The position numbers were made by a program, and so were the translations under genes. 64,000 nt of DNA from NCBI RefSeq assembly GCF_048381675.1, contig NZ_JBLWIS010000007.1, forward strand, positions 62,001 through 126,000, written 5' to 3'. Source of the stretch: Advenella sp048381675 (GTDB lineage Bacteria; Pseudomonadota; Gammaproteobacteria; Burkholderiales; Burkholderiaceae_B). Numbering within the stretch: the stretch's first letter is position 1; the number at the start of each line of letters is the position of its first letter. Positions 26,225 to 34,926 of this stretch are shown piece by piece. The notes beneath the pieces were generated by a model. The model did not search any database. It was not told the DNA's origin and was given only the letters and a program-made list of their open reading frames with translations.

Positions 26225-27100
26225 ATGTTTCATGTCGTTCTCATTACCGGCATTTCCGGTTCAGGCAAATCAGTAGCTATTCGCCAACTTGAAGACCAAG
26301 GCTATACCTGCATTGACAATCTTCCCGTTAAATTCCTGCATGACTTCATTGCCAGTGCACGCGAGGACGGTCTTGAAAAAGTGGCTGTTGCAATTGATGT
26401 ACGTTCTCCCGGTGAACTGGCCAACTTACCCGATGTCATCAGCGCGATACGCGCTATGGGTACGCCCTTGCAGGTTATTTTCCTTGAAGCAGATGACCGC
26501 ACACTAAAACAACGCTATTCCGAATCCCGTCGCCGACACCCGCTAGCCTATCGCCTGCAACAAAAAAATGGCATTGCCCCTTCACTGGGAGAGTGTATTT
26601 CCCATGAGCGCGAATTGCTGGCCCCCCTGCGAGATCACGAACATGTGATTGACACTTCCGACTTGCCTCCCATCCAGTTACGGTCCTGGATCAAGGATTT
26701 AGTGGTCCCTGACAACAACAATGTGTTACTAACTTTTGAATCTTTTGCATTCAAAAGAGGCGTTCCTAGTGACGCGGACCTGGTTTTTGATGTAAGATTC
26801 TTGCCTAATCCTCATTACGACAAGGACTTACGTCCCCTTACTGGTCGTGATGAGCCCGTAGCAACATGGCTATCGCAGTTTGATAGCGTGTCTGAAATCA
26901 TTAACGATATCACTGCATACATCCAGAAATGGTTGCCGTTTTATATGCAGGATACGCGTAGTTATCTTACCGTCGCCATAGGTTGTACCGGCGGACAGCA
27001 TCGATCTGTATACGTTGCAGAAGAACTGGCGAAGCGCTTCAGTTCACATCGACCCATACGCGTTCGACATCGTTCACAAGTACCAAAGAACCTTACATGA
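26225..27100 (+). CDS. rapZ: RNase adapter protein RapZ
   Basis: P-loop protein that in E. coli binds GlcN6P and directs RNase E to the sRNA GlmZ; in this group it may also affect PTS signalling. The 291-residue protein begins with Walker A GISGSGKS (9-16) and has the conserved FESFAFKRGVPSDADLVFDV (part) and C-terminal GCTGGQHRSV. It follows hprK after an AT-rich 111-base gap that could hold a promoter, and overlaps rlpA by four bases. Confidence 0.95.
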   Translation: MFHVVLITGISGSGKSVAIRQLEDQGYTCIDNLPVKFLHDFIASAREDGLEKVAVAIDVRSPGELANLPDVISAIRAMGTPLQVIFLEADDRTLKQRYSESRRRHPLAYRLQQKNGIAPSLGECISHERELLAPLRDHEHVIDTSDLPPIQLRSWIKDLVVPDNNNVLLTFESFAFKRGVPSDADLVFDVRFLPNPHYDKDLRPLTGRDEPVATWLSQFDSVSEIINDITAYIQKWLPFYMQDTRSYLTVAIGCTGGQHRSVYVAEELAKRFSSHRPIRVRHRSQVPKNLT

Positions 27101-27822
27101 AGAATCAAAAGCATCAACATCTTTTCCTGGCCTTATGTGTGACATTTTCATCATATGCCGCACATGCCAGCACTACTGAAAAAGAACATCCCAAAGATGT
27201 CGTTGAAGTGCAAAAATCCATGCAGGTTGATCCTGGCAAAGACCAGAAAACCAATACTTTCAGGATTACGGCCAATGGCATTTTCCCGGAAAGCAGCTAT
27301 GACACGGCTTTCGGGGAAAACCTGCGCAGCCTGGATACGGCTGAAATTGATACCAGTACAGAAATCGAGCCGGAGGAAATCACACCGGCCTCAAGTACCG
27401 GCTTCAAGGCCCAGCCTTCATACCGCAGCCATGCCCGGGCATATACCATCAAGGGCAAGCGTTATGTGCCATTTGCCAATAACATTACCGATTTCTCCCA
27501 GGTGGGCACTGCCTCATGGTACGGCCCCGGCTTTCATGGCAAACGCACGGCCAATGGTGAGAAATACAACCAGAACATGATGACTGCCGCCCATAAAGAG
27601 TTGCCCCTGAACAGTGTGGTCAAGGTTACCCGGGTTTCGACTGGTGAAAGCATTACCGTCAGGATCAATGATCGTGGTCCCTTCCACGACAACCGCATTA
27701 TTGACCTGTCTTATGGCGCAGCCAAAAAACTGGGCATTGTGAATAAAGGTAGCGCCAAAGTCAAAGTTGAACTGATCAAGAACAACGCCAAAGGCAAAAA
27801 AGCCGGCAAAACGATGCTTTAA
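27097..27822 (+). CDS. rlpA: RlpA-like septal ring protein (double-psi beta-barrel)
   Basis: RlpA proteins bind or cleave denuded peptidoglycan at division sites. The 241-residue precursor has a signal peptide (MKNQKHQHLFLALCVTF ... AHA/S). The C-terminal double-psi barrel reads GTASWYGPGFHGKRTANGE, TAAHKELP, and VRINDRGPFHDNRIIDLS, with the catalytic-type RGPF. There is no SPOR domain and no good lipobox (LALC), so it looks secreted rather than lipidated. The ATG overlaps the rapZ stop (ATGA). An upstream in-frame start inside rapZ is ignored. Confidence 0.88.
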   Translation: MKNQKHQHLFLALCVTFSSYAAHASTTEKEHPKDVVEVQKSMQVDPGKDQKTNTFRITANGIFPESSYDTAFGENLRSLDTAEIDTSTEIEPEEITPASSTGFKAQPSYRSHARAYTIKGKRYVPFANNITDFSQVGTASWYGPGFHGKRTANGEKYNQNMMTAAHKELPLNSVVKVTRVSTGESITVRINDRGPFHDNRIIDLSYGAAKKLGIVNKGSAKVKVELIKNNAKGKKAGKTML

Positions 27823-28739
27823 GCATTTTTCAGTTCAAGGGCGCGTGCATACACAACATTACGCGCCAGCCCGGTTAGCTGTGTGGCAATCTTCACGCTG
27901 TCTTTAACCGAAACCGTTTCCAGTAATACTTCCAAAAGCCCGGTTACCCGAACCAATTGTTCATCCTCATCAGCTCGCGGTGCTGACTCGAGGATCAACA
28001 CAAACTCACCCAACTGACGATGAGGGTCCTGCGCAAACCAGTCCTCCAGTTCACCAACAGGCAGGGTTACGATCTGCTCAAAGCGCTTGGTTAATTCGCG
28101 AGCCACGGTTAAACGGCGACCGGCACCACAAACCAGCAACAAGTCACGGCAAAACGCCAGGATCCGGTGCGGTGACTCGAACATGACCACTGGCATCTCC
28201 ATCTCCCCCCATTTTCGCAGCCATTGCTGCCTGGCAGCTGATTTCTGCGGCACAAATCCGGCAAAAGCAAAAGTGGGGTTCTCATCACTGCTTACCCCAC
28301 TGCCCATCAGTGCCGTAATTACCGCGGAAGCGCCTGGAATTGGCCTTACCAACAAACCCTGTTGCCTGACTTCACGAACAATCCGCCCACCAGGGTCACT
28401 GACCGCCGGTGCGCCAGCATCCGATATCAGGGCCACGCGCTTGCCTTGCTGCAAAAGCTGGATAATTTCCTGTGCTACCCGGGCCTCGTTATGGCGGTGG
28501 GCAGGCATCAGGGGCGTATTGATTCCCCATGCATTCAGCAACACCCGTGAGGAACGGGTATCTTCCGCGGCAATCACGTCGGCCTGACTCAGGGCAAAAA
28601 CCGCCCGGGGACTGATATCGGCCAGATTGCCAATAGGGGTTGCTACTACATACAGGCAAGCCTCCGGCCAGCTTTGCTGCTCCAGGTCTGCCGTTACCTT
28701 TTTCCATGCTGCATAAAAAGGTCCCTCTTCTATCGCCAT
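27819..28739 (-). CDS. rsmI: 16S rRNA (cytidine1402-2'-O)-methyltransferase
   Basis: SAM-dependent methyltransferase for C1402 in the ribosomal decoding centre. The 306-residue protein has the tetrapyrrole-methylase fold: VVATPIGNLADISPRA, EDTRSS, LISDAGAPAVSDPGG and FVPQKSAARQQWL. GAGAG before the ATG at 28739 supports that start over one 32 codons upstream. It is divergent from yraN, as in E. coli. Its TAA and that of convergent rlpA share a TTAA palindrome. Confidence 0.96.
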   Translation of the reverse strand: MAIEEGPFYAAWKKVTADLEQQSWPEACLYVVATPIGNLADISPRAVFALSQADVIAAEDTRSSRVLLNAWGINTPLMPAHRHNEARVAQEIIQLLQQGKRVALISDAGAPAVSDPGGRIVREVRQQGLLVRPIPGASAVITALMGSGVSSDENPTFAFAGFVPQKSAARQQWLRKWGEMEMPVVMFESPHRILAFCRDLLLVCGAGRRLTVARELTKRFEQIVTLPVGELEDWFAQDPHRQLGEFVLILESAPRADEDEQLVRVTGLLEVLLETVSVKDSVKIATQLTGLARNVVYARALELKNA

Positions 28740-28838
28740 AACGCTCTCTTTTTGTAAAAATAACTGCCATGTAATCCATCTGCCATTATCGCTGATCACT
28801 TCCTTTTGGCGGCCTAAAAAAACAGCCTCTAACAAAAA

Positions 28839-29312
28839 ATGCCCAACTCCACCGACAACACCATTTTTGAACTCGCGCTAGCCGCCCAGCAAAAACGGGC
28901 AAAGGCCGGCAAACATCGCAAGCCCGCCACCCGCAAACCTTTTTACGACCATAAATTGTCGGCACGACAAACCACTGGTCTACAAGCAGAACAACAAGCC
29001 ATTGAGTATCTTGAAACACAGGGCCTGAAAAAAGTTGCCCGAAACCTGAGTTGCCGGTTTGGTGAAATCGATGCCATCATGATTGATGGCAATACGCTGG
29101 TATTTATCGAAATCAGGCTACGCAACCACCAGCAGTTCGGGGGAGCTGCCGCCAGCATTACCCCGGCCAAGCAAAAACGCCTGCGAGCCAGTGCCTCCAT
29201 TTATCTCCCGCTGCTCAGCCACCGGCATTTCGGTGGCAAAACCCCTTTTTGCCGGTTTGACGCCGTTTGCATGGATCATGGACAGATGGAGTGGATCAAG
29301 CATGCATTTTGA
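28839..29312 (+). CDS. yraN: UPF0102 (YraN) nuclease-fold protein
   Basis: This 157-residue protein carries the YraN endonuclease-like core: CRFGEIDAIMIDG and LVFIEIRLRNHQQFGGAAASI (read as two pieces), where the family usually has VFVEVR. About 45 basic residues precede the core. YraN proteins are suspected Holliday-junction or DNA-processing nucleases with no settled function. It lies divergent from rsmI; the lpoA gene found here in E. coli is absent. Confidence 0.88.
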   Translation: MPNSTDNTIFELALAAQQKRAKAGKHRKPATRKPFYDHKLSARQTTGLQAEQQAIEYLETQGLKKVARNLSCRFGEIDAIMIDGNTLVFIEIRLRNHQQFGGAAASITPAKQKRLRASASIYLPLLSHRHFGGKTPFCRFDAVCMDHGQMEWIKHAF

Positions 29313-29433
29313 ACCAGAACGCTTTCAACCTGATAAAATCATTTTACTCTTCCGGCAAACAGCGTCATTGCCACTTATGTTTTAATGCAATTAATCACAA
29401 GTATTTTTGCGCACTCATGCGATAATCAGGGTC

Positions 29434-30027
29434 ATGGATATTTCTACCAGAATCAATTTACACTTTCAAGACGCCATCCAGACGATGGAAAACAGCGCGT
29501 CTACACTCATCTCACCGATTGCGCAAAGTATTGATATATTAGTCCAGGCAATCAGCAACAATGCCAAAGTGCTGGCTTGCGGCAACGGAGGCTCCGCCGC
29601 CGATGCGCAGCACTTCATCGCCGAATTGGTAGGACGATTCGAGCGCGACCGCATTCCGTTTGCCGGCATCTGCCTAAATACGGATACCTCTATCATGACT
29701 GCCGTCGGCAACGATTATGGCTTTGATGTCATTTTCGAGCGTCAGGTACAGGCACTGGGACAGCCCGGCGATGTGCTGGTAGCCATGTCTACCAGTGGAA
29801 ACTCCAGCAATGTTATCAAGGCAATCCAGGCCGCACACGAACGCAACATGGCAGTCATCGCCCTGACCGGTAAAAATGGCGGAGCGATTGCCGGCATGCT
29901 GACCGATTTCGATGTTCATTTATGTGTTCCCCACGATCGCACCATGCGCATACAAGAAGTGCATGGCTTGTTGCTGCATGTGTTGTGTGATGGTATTGAT
30001 GCATTCTTACTAGGAGATATTTCATGA
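29434..30027 (+). CDS. gmhA: SIS-domain phosphoheptose isomerase (GmhA-like, in the DiaA position)
   Basis: GmhA converts sedoheptulose 7-phosphate to heptose 7-phosphate for LPS core. The 197-residue protein has GNGGSAADAQHFIAELVGRF and MSTSGNSSNVIKAI. Gene order (yraN, SIS gene, BON lipoprotein) equals that of E. coli DiaA, a DnaA-binding paralogue. However, residues equivalent to GmhA catalytic Glu (IAEL) and the Gln/His pair (QEVHGLLLH) are kept, whereas DiaA lost the Glu and second His. I therefore favour isomerase. The ATG at 29434 is preferred to a TTG at 29407. Confidence 0.85.
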   Translation: MDISTRINLHFQDAIQTMENSASTLISPIAQSIDILVQAISNNAKVLACGNGGSAADAQHFIAELVGRFERDRIPFAGICLNTDTSIMTAVGNDYGFDVIFERQVQALGQPGDVLVAMSTSGNSSNVIKAIQAAHERNMAVIALTGKNGGAIAGMLTDFDVHLCVPHDRTMRIQEVHGLLLHVLCDGIDAFLLGDIS

Positions 30028-30728
30028 AATTAAAGCGTGCAGCACGAATCATTCGCCCTACCGCTTTACTTGCTCTTGCCCTGGGTTCCAGTACCCTGTT
30101 GTCCGCATGCGTTCCCTTGCTGATCGGTGGTGCAGCAACCACTACAGCCGTGGTCGTCTCTGACCGACGCACTTCAGGCATGCAATTAACCGACAAAAAT
30201 ATTGGCATACGGACCGAAAACCGCATCAATGAAGAACTCAAAGACACCGTCCGCATTAATGCCATGGCCTATAACCAGCGGGTCCTGTTAACCGGCGAGG
30301 CACCAACGCTTGCCGCCAAAGAACAGGCGGCCGCCATCGCCAAGGGTGTTCCCGATGTGAAAGCCGTGCTGAACGAAGTGGTTGTTGCACCACCTGCCTC
30401 ATTCAGCACCCGGGCCAATGACAGCTGGATCACCTCCAAGGTAAGAACGGAACTTCTTACCACCAAAAATGTCCCATCAAGTACCATTGATATCACCACC
30501 AGCCGGGGTGTCGTCTACCTGATGGGCCAGGTCACGCCCATCGAAGGGGATCGTGCCGCCTCGGCTGCAGCAGGCATCAGTGGTGTTAACAGGGTGGTCA
30601 AAGTATTTGACCTGGTTTCAGGTACGGGTGGTACTACGCCTTCATCCGTTACATCATCAACCGGCAGCATGACCGTCCCTGGTACAGAAGTAAATCCTTC
30701 AACGACGCAAACCTACCCTTTGAACTGA
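30024..30728 (+). CDS. BON-domain outer-membrane lipoprotein (DolP/YraP-like)
   Basis: DolP-type proteins are outer-membrane lipoproteins that bind anionic lipids and support envelope integrity. The 234-residue precursor has a lipobox (LLSAC near 26-30) and two BON domains (about 65-122 and 135-195; VLLTGEAPTLAAKEQA and GVVYLMGQVTPIEGDRA), plus a Ser/Thr/Pro-rich tail. TAGGAG sits 8 bases before the ATG, which overlaps the gmhA stop by four bases. Confidence 0.88.
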   Translation: MKLKRAARIIRPTALLALALGSSTLLSACVPLLIGGAATTTAVVVSDRRTSGMQLTDKNIGIRTENRINEELKDTVRINAMAYNQRVLLTGEAPTLAAKEQAAAIAKGVPDVKAVLNEVVVAPPASFSTRANDSWITSKVRTELLTTKNVPSSTIDITTSRGVVYLMGQVTPIEGDRAASAAAGISGVNRVVKVFDLVSGTGGTTPSSVTSSTGSMTVPGTEVNPSTTQTYPLN

Positions 30729-31219
30729 TGAAAAAAATTATTGTTTCCGTTATTGTTGCACTGGCTGGCATCGGCACCTGGATTACCCTGAGCGCAACCG
30801 AAGCCGCGCCCAACGTTTCCTTTACCAGCCTGGAAGGCAAGCAATTCCAGACCAGTGACCTGCAAGGCAAAGTGGTCTTGGTCAAATTCTGGGCAACCAA
30901 TTGTGTTACCTGCATCCAACAAATGCCCGACACCATTGCCTATTACAACAAATATAAAGACCAGGGCTACGACACCATTGCCGTTGCGATGGCCTACGAC
31001 CCCGAGCCTTTTGTCAAAAACTACACCCGTGACAACAACCTGCCATTTACGGTTACACTTGACAAAGATGGCAGCGTCGCCAAAGCCTTTGATGATATTA
31101 AATATACCCCAGTGTCATTCCTGCTAGACCGGCAAGGCAATATTGTTAAACGCTATATTGGCAATTATGATAAAGCCATCTTTGAAAAAACCTTGCAGGA
31201 TACGCTTGCCAAAGCCTGA
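30728..31219 (+). CDS. TlpA/ResA-like periplasmic thioredoxin-fold protein
   Basis: This 163-residue protein has an N-terminal membrane anchor or signal (about 1-25) and a thioredoxin fold with active site WATNCVTCIQQMP (CVTC), LVKFWA before it and the cis-Pro segment YTPVSFLLDRQG. TlpA/ResA proteins reduce or protect periplasmic thiols, often for cytochrome c maturation. The start shares one base with the stop of the BON gene (TGATG). The target is not evident. Confidence 0.85.
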   Translation: MKKIIVSVIVALAGIGTWITLSATEAAPNVSFTSLEGKQFQTSDLQGKVVLVKFWATNCVTCIQQMPDTIAYYNKYKDQGYDTIAVAMAYDPEPFVKNYTRDNNLPFTVTLDKDGSVAKAFDDIKYTPVSFLLDRQGNIVKRYIGNYDKAIFEKTLQDTLAKA

Positions 31220-31251
31220 TTTCGTTTAACTTTTTAATTTGTGACCAAAAA

Positions 31252-32157
31252 ATGACCGACATTTTGCCACAGGATATCAATGTTGTTCCGCCCTCTGTAA
31301 AAGCGGATATCATTTCCGAATCCCTGCCTTATATTCGCCGTTTTCATGGCAAAACCGTTGTTATCAAATATGGTGGCAACGCAATGATCGAAGAAAGCCT
31401 GCAACGCAGCTTTGCCCGCGATGTTGTCCTGCTCAAGCTGATTGGCCTGAATCCCATCGTCATCCATGGTGGTGGCCCACAAATCGACAGCGCCCTCAAG
31501 CGTTTGGGTAAAGACGGCAATTTCATCCAGGGCATGCGGGTTACCGATGCAGACACCATGGAAGTGGTTGAATGGGTTCTGGGTGGTCAGGTCCAGCAGG
31601 ACATCGTCATGATGATCAACGAAGCCGGTGGCAAGGCAGTTGGCCTGACCGGCAAGGATGGCGGCCTTATTCAAGCACGCAAAAAATTAATGCCGAACCG
31701 GGAAAATCCTGAAGCGCCCCTGGATATCGGTTATGTAGGCGACATCACCAGCATTGACCCTGCCGTTGTCAAGGCCCTGCAAGATGACCAGTTTATCCCT
31801 GTCATCTCTCCGATTGGCTACGACCCTGAAAATGGCGATGTCTACAACATCAACGCCGACGTTGTGGCTGGCAAAATGGCCGAAGTCCTGTTGGCTGAAA
31901 AGCTGCTCATGATGACCAACACTCCGGGCGTGCTCGACAAATCAGGCAATCTGCTACGCCGTCTTTCTGCCAAGGTTATTGATGAGCTTTTCGCCGATGG
32001 CACCATCTCGGGTGGCATGTTGCCCAAGATCTCATCGGCACTGGATGCCGCCAGGAACGGGGTCAACTCTGTCCATATCCTTGATGGCCGTGTTCCGCAT
32101 TGCCTGCTGCTTGAAATCCTTACCGATAAAGGCGTAGGCACCATGATCACTGCTTAA
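31252..32157 (+). CDS. argB: Acetylglutamate kinase
   Basis: Second enzyme of arginine synthesis, phosphorylating N-acetylglutamate. The 301-residue protein has VVIKYGGNAM near 36-45, the substrate loop VIHGGGPQI and the C-terminal SGGMLPKISSALDAARNGV. The N-terminal extension is that of arginine-sensitive hexameric forms, so feedback inhibition is possible. It starts 32 bases after the thioredoxin-like gene. Confidence 0.97.
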   Translation: MTDILPQDINVVPPSVKADIISESLPYIRRFHGKTVVIKYGGNAMIEESLQRSFARDVVLLKLIGLNPIVIHGGGPQIDSALKRLGKDGNFIQGMRVTDADTMEVVEWVLGGQVQQDIVMMINEAGGKAVGLTGKDGGLIQARKKLMPNRENPEAPLDIGYVGDITSIDPAVVKALQDDQFIPVISPIGYDPENGDVYNINADVVAGKMAEVLLAEKLLMMTNTPGVLDKSGNLLRRLSAKVIDELFADGTISGGMLPKISSALDAARNGVNSVHILDGRVPHCLLLEILTDKGVGTMITA

Positions 32158-32159
32158 GC

Positions 32160-32885
32160 ATGGCCAGTTCCAACCTGATCAAGCCCCTAAGCACAAAAGC
32201 CATACACAAAAAAACAGAGCGTGTATGGCTTTTTGACCTGGACAACACCCTGCACGATGCTTCCCATGCCGTGTTTGCCCAAATTGATGTCAGCATGACC
32301 AAAGCCATCATGAAAGCGCTTGATATCGGCTTTGTGCAGGCTACCGCATTACGGCAAAAATACTGGGAACGTTACGGTGCCACCATGATTGGCATGGAAC
32401 GCCATCATGGTGTAAATGCTTCACGCTTCCTGCACATGAGTCACGACTTTCATGCGCCTGATTTTGTCAAACCCGAGAAAAACCTGGCAAGGCTATTGCA
32501 AGAAGCACCTGGCATCAAATACATCCTGACCAATGCCCCTCACTCGTATGCCTGCTCGGTCCTTGATACCCTGGGCATCCGTCATTGCTTTGCCGGCATC
32601 TGTTCAATTGACCAAATGTGCCTGCAAGGCACCTTTCGTCCCAAACCTTCACCCGCACTCATGCACCAGCTGCTTTGCCAGCTCAAGTGCAAACCCACTG
32701 AAACCATACTGGTGGAAGATACCCTGAAAAACCTGAAAATCGCCAAGCAGCTGCACCTGAAAACAGTGCATATTTTCAATGCGGGCACCCCCTTCAGCTC
32801 AAAACATAAAATCCGCCCTGCTTATGTTGACCTGCGAGTGAAGTCGGTTCACGAGCTTTTACGCCATCCGTTTTCTTATACATAA
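32160..32885 (+). CDS. HAD-family pyrimidine 5'-nucleotidase
   Basis: This 241-residue HAD hydrolase has motif I FDLDNTLHD (about 25-33), motif II in YILTNAP, the conserved RPKPSP lysine region and motif IV LVEDTLKNLKIA. Overall it matches the Pyr-5-nucleotidase group that dephosphorylates UMP/CMP or damaged nucleotides, and this gene commonly follows argB in Burkholderiales. The start lies two bases past the argB stop. It ends at a bidirectional terminator. Confidence 0.85.
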   Translation: MASSNLIKPLSTKAIHKKTERVWLFDLDNTLHDASHAVFAQIDVSMTKAIMKALDIGFVQATALRQKYWERYGATMIGMERHHGVNASRFLHMSHDFHAPDFVKPEKNLARLLQEAPGIKYILTNAPHSYACSVLDTLGIRHCFAGICSIDQMCLQGTFRPKPSPALMHQLLCQLKCKPTETILVEDTLKNLKIAKQLHLKTVHIFNAGTPFSSKHKIRPAYVDLRVKSVHELLRHPFSYT

Positions 32886-32915
32886 AAAAGCCGGCATATA
32901 TACGCCGGCCTTTTT
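32884..32915. terminator. Bidirectional terminator between the HAD gene and dsbC
   Basis: GCCGGC (32890-32895) pairs with GCCGGC (32904-32909) over an 8-base AT loop, flanked by an A run on the left and a T run on the right, so both convergent genes get a U tail. Confidence 0.88.
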
Positions 32916-32938
32916 AGGTACGGATTGGGTATTACCGC

Positions 32939-33697
32939 TTAATTCTGGCTAATCACCCGACTTTGCTTGTCCAGGACTTCATTAATGTTTTTTGCTGGCA
33001 TATAACCATTGATACGGCTACCATCCCCAAAAAACATGGCAGGGGTTCCCTGCACACCCAGATCCCTGCCCAAGGCAAGAAGACTGCTGATGGGGGTTTC
33101 TTCACATTCTGCCGCTGGCGGGGTCTCGTTCTTGCCCATCCAGTTTCCCCATGCTTGGGCCTGATCTTTGGCACACCAGATATTTTTGGCTTTCACCATG
33201 GAGTCCGGCGCCAAGATAGGCATCAGGAACGTGTAGACAGTTACGTTATCAACTTCCTCAAACTCTTTGTACAGCTTTTTACAATAGCCGCAATTGGGGT
33301 CTTCAAAAATAGCCACTTTTCTTTCGCCATTACCAATAACCCGTTTTACCGCCTTTTCAATCGGCAAGGTATCAAAAGGGACTTCGGATAATTTGGCCAC
33401 CCTTTCACTGGTGACGTCGGCTTTGGTCTTGGCATCAATCAGGTTGCCGGCAATCACAAAATCGGCTTTTTCAGTGGTGTACACAATATTGGCACCCATC
33501 TGGACTTCATAAATACCCTCATAAGGGGTTTTCTCGACGGCAGTAACATCTACCTCGAAGGCAGAGGCAATGGCTGCTTTAATGTTGTCAGTTGTGTTTG
33601 TTGCCTCTTGTGCCATAAGGGGTGAACAAGCAAGGCCCAGCATACAACAGACCGATAATGCCTTAAGCCTTGCCCATTTATTCAAATGCAATTTCAT
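32939..33697 (-). CDS. dsbC: Thiol:disulfide interchange protein DsbC
   Basis: Periplasmic disulfide isomerase. The 252-residue precursor has a signal peptide ending near PLMAQ, an N-terminal dimerisation domain (about 30-95; YEVQMGANIVYTTEKADFV) and a thioredoxin fold with active site FEDPNCGYCKKLY (CGYC). The cis-Pro segment is QGTPAMFFGDG. An additional Cys pair (WCAKDQ and ECEE) fits DsbC's structural disulfide. AGGA precedes the ATG. Confidence 0.94.
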   Translation of the reverse strand: MKLHLNKWARLKALSVCCMLGLACSPLMAQEATNTTDNIKAAIASAFEVDVTAVEKTPYEGIYEVQMGANIVYTTEKADFVIAGNLIDAKTKADVTSERVAKLSEVPFDTLPIEKAVKRVIGNGERKVAIFEDPNCGYCKKLYKEFEEVDNVTVYTFLMPILAPDSMVKAKNIWCAKDQAQAWGNWMGKNETPPAAECEETPISSLLALGRDLGVQGTPAMFFGDGSRINGYMPAKNINEVLDKQSRVISQN

Positions 33698-33750
33698 TCC
33701 AACAATTTCCTGTGTAAAGCGGGCCCCTGCCCACCATATATAAAGATCAA

Positions 33751-34926
33751 TTAAAGCCCGGAGGCAGCGGCAATCAAACGCTGCTTGACAAACGGCAAGC
33801 GTTGCACAACATCCATACCAGCATTGCGCAAGAAGGCCAAAGGACCCGATGATGGCGTGCCAAACAGCTTATGCAAGCCATCAGTAGCCAGCCGCATGGC
33901 CAGAATGGCTTCCGCGCGTTCGGTTTGATAGCGTTCCAATACTCTAAGATCTCCAAATGACCGAAAAGGTTCCTTTTCAGTCAATATGCGGCATAAAACC
34001 CGCGCATCAACCAGCCCCAGATTAAGGCCTTGACCCGCCAGGGGATGCACACGATGGGCGGCATCCCCCACCAGGGCAATGCCCGATGCCACCATGTTCG
34101 CTTTTTCAAGTGTCAGTGGAAAGCCGTACATGGAGCTGCGCACACTTACCTTGCCCAACCTGCCCTGCGTGATTTCATCCAGCCTGTGTGGCAACTCTAT
34201 AGCCAGCTGCTCGGGGCTCATGGCCTGCAGCACTTTGGCCTCTTCATCCCGCAATGACCATACCATGGAAACCTGATGGCCATCATTGGTATCGGGCAAT
34301 GGCAGGAAAGCCAGAATGCCATTGGGACGAAACCACTGGATGGCCGTATTCAAATGCGGTTTTTCAGTAGTTAATTGCAGGACCAGACCAGTATCACCAT
34401 AAGGCTTTGCCTCATGCGCCAGGCCCGCTGCCTTGCGCAAAGGGGACAGGGCACCGTCGGCACCAATAAACAAACTAGCCTGTACGGTCTGGCCCTTTTC
34501 AGTGACCACCTGACCAGGTGAATAACTTTGCATTTTGTCGTCAATCCAGGGCACACCAAAGATCTGCACCGCCTGGAACAAGGCCTGCTCTATTTCACCC
34601 GACTCCATGATCCAGGCCAACTCGGCCTGTGCCGCCTGCCAGGCATCCAGCACCACCGTGCCGTCCCGGTCACCATGGATTTCCATGCTTTCAACGGGCA
34701 CAATCCGTTCAGCAGGAATGGAACTCCACACGCCAAGCTCCTGCAGAAAAAGCTGGCTGGCTGAAGAAATCGCATAAATCCTGGGATGATACTGCTGCCC
34801 CAGATTGGCCATGGGTTTTTTCCTGGGCCCCAGCAAACACACATTTACTCTTTGCCTGGCCAAAGCCAGCGCGCAGGACAGTCCAACAATACCGCCACCG
34901 CAAACCACTACATCATATTTACTCAT
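33751..34926 (-). CDS. UbiH/UbiF/Coq6-family FAD-dependent hydroxylase
   Basis: Flavin monooxygenase of the group that hydroxylates ubiquinone precursors. The 391-residue protein has the N-terminal dinucleotide fold VVCGGGIVGLSCALAL, the mid-sequence DG motif (FIGADGALSPLR) and the FAD motif LVGDAAHRVHPLAGQGLNLGL (shown in part). Which ring position it modifies cannot be decided from this alone. Its ATG overlaps the mltA stop by four bases; dsbC follows downstream. Confidence 0.88.
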   Translation of the reverse strand: MSKYDVVVCGGGIVGLSCALALARQRVNVCLLGPRKKPMANLGQQYHPRIYAISSASQLFLQELGVWSSIPAERIVPVESMEIHGDRDGTVVLDAWQAAQAELAWIMESGEIEQALFQAVQIFGVPWIDDKMQSYSPGQVVTEKGQTVQASLFIGADGALSPLRKAAGLAHEAKPYGDTGLVLQLTTEKPHLNTAIQWFRPNGILAFLPLPDTNDGHQVSMVWSLRDEEAKVLQAMSPEQLAIELPHRLDEITQGRLGKVSVRSSMYGFPLTLEKANMVASGIALVGDAAHRVHPLAGQGLNLGLVDARVLCRILTEKEPFRSFGDLRVLERYQTERAEAILAMRLATDGLHKLFGTPSSGPLAFLRNAGMDVVQRLPFVKQRLIAAASGL

